A DNA stretch of 64,000 bases from Papiliotrema nemorosa (lineage: Eukaryota > Basidiomycota > Tremellomycetes > Tremellales > Rhynchogastremaceae). Shown here piece after piece: positions 57,495 to 64,000 of the stretch; position 1 is the stretch's first letter, and every line of letters starts with the position of its first letter. The stretch lies in assembly GCA_032158125.1 (NCBI GenBank), contig JASKOT010000037.1, positions 1-64,000 of the forward strand, read 5' to 3'. Position numbers and translations under genes: made by a program. The notes below the pieces were generated by a model. That model was not told the origin of the DNA. It did not search any database and worked only from the letters and a program-made list of their open reading frames with translations.

Positions 57495-60400
57495 CTAAAC
57501 CCTGACACGCTTGTAGAATCTGCTACATCAGCCACATTGTTTCTAGCCTACAATAGTACTCACAAGATGTATGCTGGACGCGACTAAGATGGGATTAGCC
57601 CTTTCCGGCGCAACAAACACAGCCAAGACAGGCGGAAGTGTTACTCACCACGACATCCCTTTCGTTCGCCTTGGTCACCTTGCTGTCCTCGCAATACATC
57701 CACCCCTTTGAGCTCTTGACATACGCAGTGTCTGTCGTTAATCTCATATACTGATTTGCAAATCTCTCATGACTCACAATGGCCCGAAGAGAGCGTCCCC
57801 ATGTGGTTGCTCACTCCATACAAATCATACTTGAACGGCCCAATCTGCGTCCGAGGATCATCCAAATCCTCTCGCCCCGTGGGCTGGCGGTATGGCACGT
57901 ATCGCGTCAAGTCTAGCCCATTGACCGGGAATATCACTGGCGTCTCGGATTTATCCCAGAACAATCCATTTTGCGTCGTGAATCGCTTCAGCTGAATCAA
58001 GAGGACAGGAGGGAGTCGAGATATCGTCAGCGTCTTGGTAGCTCGACGTGCTTGTTTGCATCGAGGGCAATTCCTTGTCATCAGGCAAAGCCCTCCATCA
58101 TCGCGCGCAAAACTCACCAAGCGTCCTCCTTTTCGAGCAGTTCGACCTTGACAAACTCGTCAATGAGCTCTTGCAAGACCACTCTTTGCTTGTTACTTGG
58201 AACAGGCAGAGAGAGGTACATGAATGTGTCATATGTTGTCGAAGTCTGTTTGTCAGATCTTGATCATCAGCACGCGACCCACCTTGTGACATGTCAAGCA
58301 TTCCAATCGATTTCGGTATTGCCCCTGGAAGAGGTCCACGATGAAACTGTCATTTCGCATTCGATAGATCTGCCATTCCTTCTCCGACGCAACTTCCGGT
58401 GGGAGAGTTTCCAATGCAGCCTCGCGCTCGGGCGTCATCTCAACAGCAGGAGGTTTGACTTTGATACGGTTCAGATCCTCGTGCAAACCGTCCAATACAA
58501 ACGAGAGGAATTCCTGTGAATCATGCTGGTCTGTTCCGGAGAATTGTTGAGCGAAACCGATAATTTGTTTCTGAGATCAGAGTTGACCGGTTTATATCAC
58601 ACCCCACTTACCCTAAACGTGACAGGAGACAAAAAGGTGTAGTCCTCTTTCCACAGCGCTTTGAGCAACTCGGCGAAAGCTTTGGCAAGGTTGCCCCCCA
58701 TGCCGAGCGGGTTTGTAGTGTTGATAGAGCGTTTGAAGCTCCCATCTATTGCTCAGTGTGGCCTCTACTATGGATACTCAGTGTGAGCTGACCTAAGAAG
58801 TAGGATGTGAACGGATATGTCGCGCTCAAGCATTGGATCGTGGAGTTCATGTAACACGTACTGCCATCAGCGGATTTTCGTCAAACAGTAAAGTCGCTCA
58901 CTTTCCGAGATTCTTCAATCCGGTCAGGCCCAAACTGACGTCGTTCCAATATGGCACATCGTCCCCTTCTCTCGCGACCAAGTCCAAACCTCTTATACTG
59001 CTCGAGCGCACTACACTCGGCCGTGGATCATGCCTATCGGAATGATGGCTTTGCGCAGCTGGAGGAGGCTGAGGTACCTGCGCTAATGCGTGCGCCTGTG
59101 GATAATCGATCGAAGGACGGGCATGATGAGACTGATACCCAGAGTACGCTTGGTTGTGCTGTTCCACGTAATCGCTTCGCCGTCGAGCCCCTGGACCGGG
59201 GTGGAGAGATGCTTGTGGGGGTGGGGCGATGGGAGTCGAAGAGTTGTAGGAGGAGAGGGACGGGGAAGGAGAATGGTGTGATCGAGGAGTGATCGGTGGA
59301 GGGGAGGAAAGATGTCCACGGTGTCGGCCAGTATAAGACGATTCTCCCGACATGGACTGCGGGGCATAGCTCAACTGAATGTTAGCACGTTTCAAAACTG
59401 CGACTCACTCCATCGGTAAACGTCTTCGCATAAGGTGAAGCTTGGTACACTGGCATATCCCTATTGGCTTTCTTTGCTTCACCACCCGACTCTGATCTAT
59501 CCCTCGTTCTCGACGACGGAGGACTGGACATCAGTCGAGTTCTGCACGTGCGACTCACGGGGGAGGAGGCGGATGTCCATTCGGTATACCCTTTCGTCCA
59601 TGTCCATTCACTTCGGGTCGACCAGATTGCAATTGCGCCTGAGCCTGCATCCTCGCCCATTCCTGGGCGTGTTTCGCCCCTCTTGCCTTGATGAATTCCA
59701 CCCATCCAGCATATCCTCCAGTAAGCAGTACTGGTGTCCTTTCTAGTCGTTTGTTGAATTCGTGTTCATAGATGACTTCCCAAAGTCTAGCGAGAGGAGG
59801 TGTTCGACCTCCATTGTCACTATCCTTCCGAGGCCAGTTGAGAGAGTGTGAATCGTATACAACGACCAAATCGTATTTATGTCGATTCTCGAATGCTTTC
59901 CGTTGTTTCTCGGTCGAGAGGGATAATGCGTCTTCAAGTTTTGTCGACACCATTCTATACGTCAGCCTTCTACCGATGACTATGCCTACCCATCTCGCAT
60001 GACGACTGTCGGGTCAAGCCAGACTATATCAATCTTCACTCCTCTTGGTTCATACTCTACTCCGACATAACCTCGCTGAAATTCGTCCTCAGGTCGAACA
60101 TCAAGCAAGAGAACGTCCACCGCGGGATTGAGAAAGTAGCTCCGTAGAGTATCACAATCGACCGAATTGGTAAAGGGGAACTTTGGTTTGACTGGTTTTT
60201 CCGTTGACGGACCAGGCGTCGGGTGTGCAGTCGGGAATGCCATTGGCTTGGGAGCTGGAACAGGAGGACTTGTGGCACCATTGGGACTTGGTCTTGGACC
60301 CAGAGGTGATCTAGCGGGTGGGAGCGGGGAACGAGCAGATTCCTTGGGCGAGTCGGTCAATGTAGCAACGTTCGGCACACTCGCCGGACGCTTCAGATCA

Positions 60401-61836
60401 GAGCCTGCGTCTGGACTCGGTGGTCCCAGGGCGTCGCCCTTCAAGGCGTCAGGTTTGGATGGAGGAGGTGGTAGACCAGGTCGAGACGATGGTACCGACG
60501 GAAGACTGGGTAGATCCGGTAAACCACTGACATCTGGTAGATTAAGCTGAGGCAAGTCGTCTTCCGTCTCGTCATGGATGGGTTTGACGTTTGGTAAGCC
60601 CGATGTGTCCGCTTTTGACCCTGCGTCCCGTTCAAACGCGAAAGAGCCATCTGGCGGATCGTCATATTGCTTGCTGAATTCGCTCAAAGACGGAAAGGCC
60701 TTTTCAAATTCGAACAGGCCGTCGGCGGAAGCCGATTTGCTAGGTGGATCAGGGCGAGGAGGGGCAGAAGATGGTATGTCGGGCAGATGTAGAGAAGATG
60801 GTGCAGATGCTGCTGGTGCTTCGGCGGACGGTGAGTCGGATATCGAGGGTAAGATTGGCCTGGATGATTGAGGAGTGTTGGGTATCCCATTTCCAGAGTG
60901 ATTCGGGGATATGACCGAGGAGATAGTGGGACGTCTAGACGGTCCCGCTGAAGGAGGTCCATCGGAGAAGCGGGATCTGGCAGAGGATCCAGTGGCTACA
61001 GCTTGTACAGGTGGGGAAACGTGATCGGGAGCAGGTGCAGGTGGAGTTGCTGGGATGTGCGTTGATGAGTGGTCCTCCTCTTTGATCGTATGTGACGGCT
61101 CTGACGCCTGTTGTTGTCGAGCTGCAGCTATCCGCGCAACACCAAAGGTCCCAGCGCCCCCCGTCACGCTGGTGCCGCCCATGACAGCCTTATTTCTGGG
61201 TGGTCCGCTGGACAGATCCCTGCTAGATCGCTTGTTGAGATCTCCAACATCCACACCTTTATCTCCAAGCATCCTCATTCGGTCTCTCACACTTCCTAAA
61301 GATCCAGAATCAGGTCCCGAGGGTTGCCTCGATGCGGTAGGGCGATTATTGTTACTGCGCATCAGCACTGCCTATCGCCTTACTCGAGCATCCGCCTACG
61401 TGTTACTGGTGCCATTTGGAGCCAGCTTGGTAGACTTTTCCACATCCCTCATTTTGAGCTTCTCCTTAAGATCCTGCGCTTTGCCCACAAAGGCCTCATA
61501 GCTCTGTGTGTCAGTTTACCGCTTATGACTACACGGAGTCTGACCCACTTCCTTGAAATCGTTGACCCGCTTGGCCCACGTCGGATCCTTCTTCTTCTCT
61601 TCCAGAAACTTGGGATGTATCTTGGTGTTTGAATAACATTGACAAGCCCTGACATAGGCGATAAACAGCTCTTCTGTGTTGTTGAACCGTTCAGCCAAGA
61701 TTGCCTTTTCGCCCTCGTATAGAGTCCTCTCGAACCACTGTTTGGGGGAGATGGAGTTGACGGATTCGAAATCGTTGGCTAGCTCTGTGAGGGCCGAGAT
61801 GGGGAGTGTGGAGAGAGGAGGTTTAGAGGACGACAT
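57495..61836 (-). CDS. DOA4: ubiquitin-specific protease, DOA4/UBP4-like
   Basis: Start ATG 61836, stop at 57495-57497, about eleven exons. Doa4-type enzymes remove ubiquitin from endosomal cargo before its entry into multivesicular bodies. An N-terminal USP8-dimer-like helical domain (SPKQWFERTLYEGEKAILAE) is followed by ~300 disordered Pro/Ser-rich residues and a rhodanese-like domain (DVLLLDVRPEDEFQRGYVGV, YDLVVVYDSHSLNWPRK, PVLLTGGYAGWVEFIKARGA). The USP core has the Cys box GLTGLKNLGNTCYMNSTIQC, QQFSGTDQHDSQEFLSFVLD, the zinc-site cysteines in LECLTCHK and NCPRCKQARRATKTL, and the His box GTLSSGHYTAYVKSSKGWMY, whose tyrosine codon is split by an intron. Two small final introns give RPAYILFYKRVRV, the usual USP ending. 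All catalytic residues are present. Confidence 0.92.
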
Positions 61837-62185
61837 CTTGGCTGAGGTGGGTAAAGGTGATAGAGGGGTTCAGCGAGATGACCAATCGGCGGTGATTCTC
61901 ATGGATCCGGAGCGTCGTGCAACGGTCGCTGGTATAGTCGTGCCTCTACGTTCCTTGCAGTCTTCTGATGCTGTACAGTCGAGTTGTGCACGGGAAGATG
62001 ATGAGATGGGATGAGTGACAAGAGGGCAGTGGGTGGGTGGAAGGGAGGATGAGATGTGGTCGGTGACGTTGATCGCCGTCGAGGAGATCTTTTTCCATTT
62101 GATTGACCAACCCACCAATACAAACAACATCACCCCCCTTCTCATGCTATAGCCCCGAGGTTCACCACCGAGATTACCAGCACAG
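61837..62185. promoter_or_regulatory. divergent promoter, DOA4-like / VanZ-like genes
   Basis: 349 bp between divergent start codons. No open frame with family features and no striking motif. Confidence 0.4.
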
Positions 62186-63128
62186 ATGCCGCTCGGATCA
62201 TACCCTCAACCTACACGGGTCGTTCAGGCGATATACGAAAAGGCGACAGAATGGCTCTTACGTTCGTACCCTTTGAAAGATTATCCGCTCAACATACGCC
62301 CGGTACGCCCATACACCGCGCTGAACATTTGTGCTGATAGCATAGGGGATGATATTTGTGACGGCTGCTTGGCTCTTGCTACTCGCTCTGCTGGGTATGG
62401 CCCCATTACCAGAGCTGCCCGTCAATGACAAGGCGCTTCACTTCTTCGGGGTAAATATAGCCGACCCTACTAAACCCACCAAAATGGCCATCCGCTGATT
62501 GACAGATGGGCTTTGCAACTTTCTTGATATACTTTACAATAGAAGTCCCAGAGTGAGCTTTGGAGCCCGACTAGTAGACGAGCTGACGAGAAGAGGACCT
62601 TCGAGGAGGGTGTGGTATATACGTAGAGCACCGTTGTTCGCTGCATCATCCTTTGGTTTCGGCCTCGGTGGTATCTTTAGCGAAATCATTCAATCCTTCT
62701 TACCTGTCTGTCCGCATCAATCCCAGTGGCGTGGGTACTGATGACAGTATAAAACGTTCCAATGGGGAGATATAGTCGCCAACCTGTTGGGTTCTTCCTT
62801 GTTTCTCTACGCTGCACACCTCCTTCATCTGCGGACAAGACGACGACAGGAGATATCGACATTGTATCAGCCACTTTCAGCGCAGAACTCGGCTACTTAT
62901 CGAGATGCTCAGGGAAGACAACACGCCTTCAACTCGGGAGAAGGTGCAGGAGATACGCCAAGAGGTCCCACTCGCCATGCGCGATCCGGTAGTAACGTCT
63001 GGGAGGCGGACAGTGAAGCAGGAAACAGTGGAGATGAGAGGCCAAACCCCGTGTTTGGACTAGGAGACGATGACGACGATCTACCAGCGAGGGAAGAGAG
63101 AGGTAGAGATCCTGCTCAATTGGTATGA
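62186..63128 (+). CDS. VanZ-like membrane protein
   Basis: Small protein, five exons from ATG 62186 (MPLGSYPQPTRVVQAIYEKA). After intron 1 a hydrophobic helix (GMIFVTAAWLLLLALLGMAP) is followed by VNDKALHFFG, then across an intron MGFATFLIYFTIEVPE. A later exon gives SFGFGLGGIFSEIIQSFLP, and across a further intron YKTFQWGDIVANLLGSSLFL. The D-K--HF--FG and F-EIIQ--LP---F--GDI-AN--G blocks are those of the VanZ-like family, which in bacteria includes a teicoplanin-resistance protein; fungal members are common but uncharacterised. Four membrane helices are predicted, with a C-terminal acidic, hydrophilic tail ending PAQLV. The location is some membrane of unknown identity. Confidence 0.78.
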
Positions 63129-63180
63129 AAGGATAATGCCAATATCGCATGATACACACATCACTTATAGCTACATGGAA

Positions 63181-64000
63181 TCAGTCCTCTTCATCGGTCA
63201 TCACCATCAACTCGGCCAATGGATCACTCTCGTCACCGCTATCGTCCACCCTCTCGACAGAGTTGAGAGCGTTGATGGCCATTCCAGCATACGATGTCCC
63301 CGTCCCAGGGACAAAGTCCCGAGTGGAGGTCATGGGCGTTTCCGTCACCAAAGTATTTCCCACATCTTTCGACATTCTGCCTGGTCCATGAGGGGTTTCA
63401 GTCACAAAAGCGGGTCTTTCGACACTTCCTGGCTCTTCCTGAATAGGGGTAGGAGCAAACTTTGAAATCCTTGGCCCAAAAATGGAATCTGCCAAACGAG
63501 GTTTGGAAGGTGTCGCAAAGATCAGTGTGCCAGGTTGCGACTGTTGTTGCGATTCTACGCTCAGCTCCGCCTGCATAGGTGGGCTCAACACTCACCCTCA
63601 GAGTTTCGTCTTCCTTTCGGGTCGCTCGTCTTGCGGCCCAACAAACCCATCTTAACCGTACTTTCTGTCCTCCCCAAACCCAAGCTCTGCGTCTCTCTTT
63701 CTTTACCCTTTCGTCCCACCACCGAAGATGTTCGGCGGATAAAGCCGACTTGTCTCCCTTTGAACAGATCTTTACTGCTCGGTGCACGCATCACCCCTTT
63801 CTTCGCTTGGCCAAATGAGTCTTCCCGCTTTGCCGGGTCAATCGAGTTGCTTCGCGATCGTCGCAACTCGAGTCCATCCGGGCGTGTGGACAAAGACGAA
63901 CTGAGGGATCTGTCCCGCGAAGGGGATCGTCTTGCAGTATCCGACGGGGCTCTCGATGAAGCTCGAGAAGGGGCTCGAAGAGACTCGGGCTGGGTCAGCG
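63181..64000 (-). CDS. 3' part of an unknown gene, cut by the right edge
   Basis: Partial: the frame is open to the window end, so the start lies outside. Two exons are visible. The upstream one is Arg/Ser-rich (SLRAPSRASSRAPSDTARRS) with APSSKDLFKGRQVGFIRRTS and MGLLGRKTSDPKGRRNSE. After an intron near 63590 the last exon reads GTLIFATPSKPRLADSIFGP, FVTETPHGPGRMSKDVGNTL and TGTSYAGMAINALNSVERVD, ending in an acidic stretch (DPLAELMVMTDEED) with the stop at 63181-63183. The ATP-x-KP and LFKGR-V--RR blocks in a disordered tail recall the C-terminus of fungal replication regulator Sld3, but this is a guess. No membrane segment. Confidence 0.55.

Noticed and set aside
1..64000. Mobile elements, CRISPR arrays or viral insertions
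   Set aside because: No terminal repeats, transposase or reverse-transcriptase motifs, regular spacer arrays or viral proteins were seen by reading; a systematic self-alignment could not be run.

Overview
The window is nuclear DNA from a basidiomycetous yeast, most likely of the Tremellomycetes (Cryptococcus/Kwoniella type). The evidence is dense coding on both strands, genes split by many 34-60 nt introns (GTGAGT-type donors, CTGAC/CTGAT branch sites close to the acceptor), GC-rich codon use, and basidiomycete-style proteins such as a fused HisH-HisF and an NT-C2 protein. All gene models were spliced by hand by keeping frame and family motifs across candidate introns. I saw no rRNA, tRNA, transposon or CRISPR array.

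Layout. 1-7.3 kb: a bZIP factor (+), an NT-C2 (EEIG1/EHBP1-type) protein (-) and the SURF6/Rrp14 ribosome-assembly factor (+). 7.4-13.5 kb: a DJ-1/PfpI protein, a DGK1-like CTP-dependent diacylglycerol kinase, exosome subunit RRP43 (all -) and the HIS7 histidine-biosynthesis fusion (+), which shares a short divergent promoter with RRP43. 13.7-24.7 kb: three minus-strand coiled-coil proteins of one apparent unnamed family, with a full-size PDR-type ABC transporter among them. 25.1-30 kb: an MMT-type mitochondrial metal transporter, dihydroorotase (URA4) and a flavin oxidoreductase with a membrane insert.

30.3-40.2 kb looks like an accessory metabolic cluster: a Zn2Cys6 factor, a GNAT acetyltransferase, a Gfo/Idh/MocA oxidoreductase, a transaldolase-like enzyme and a sugar-type MFS transporter. 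40.8-50.5 kb: a conserved unknown protein, an N2227-type carnosine N-methyltransferase, serine palmitoyltransferase subunit LCB1, a dihydrodiol-dehydrogenase-like Gfo/Idh enzyme and a DEAH-box helicase. 50.7-64 kb: an unknown multi-exon gene, a kelch-BTB protein with a long upstream gap, a DOA4-type ubiquitin protease (USP8-dimer, rhodanese and USP domains), a VanZ-like membrane protein and the 3' part of an unknown gene cut by the right edge.

Most genes are core housekeeping. The unusual material is the putative carbon-use cluster, a 16-nt microexon between two GC-AG introns, the coiled-coil family around the ABC transporter, a repeat-filled ABC intron, CCGCGG elements upstream of that transporter, and poly(C) tracts upstream of two genes.
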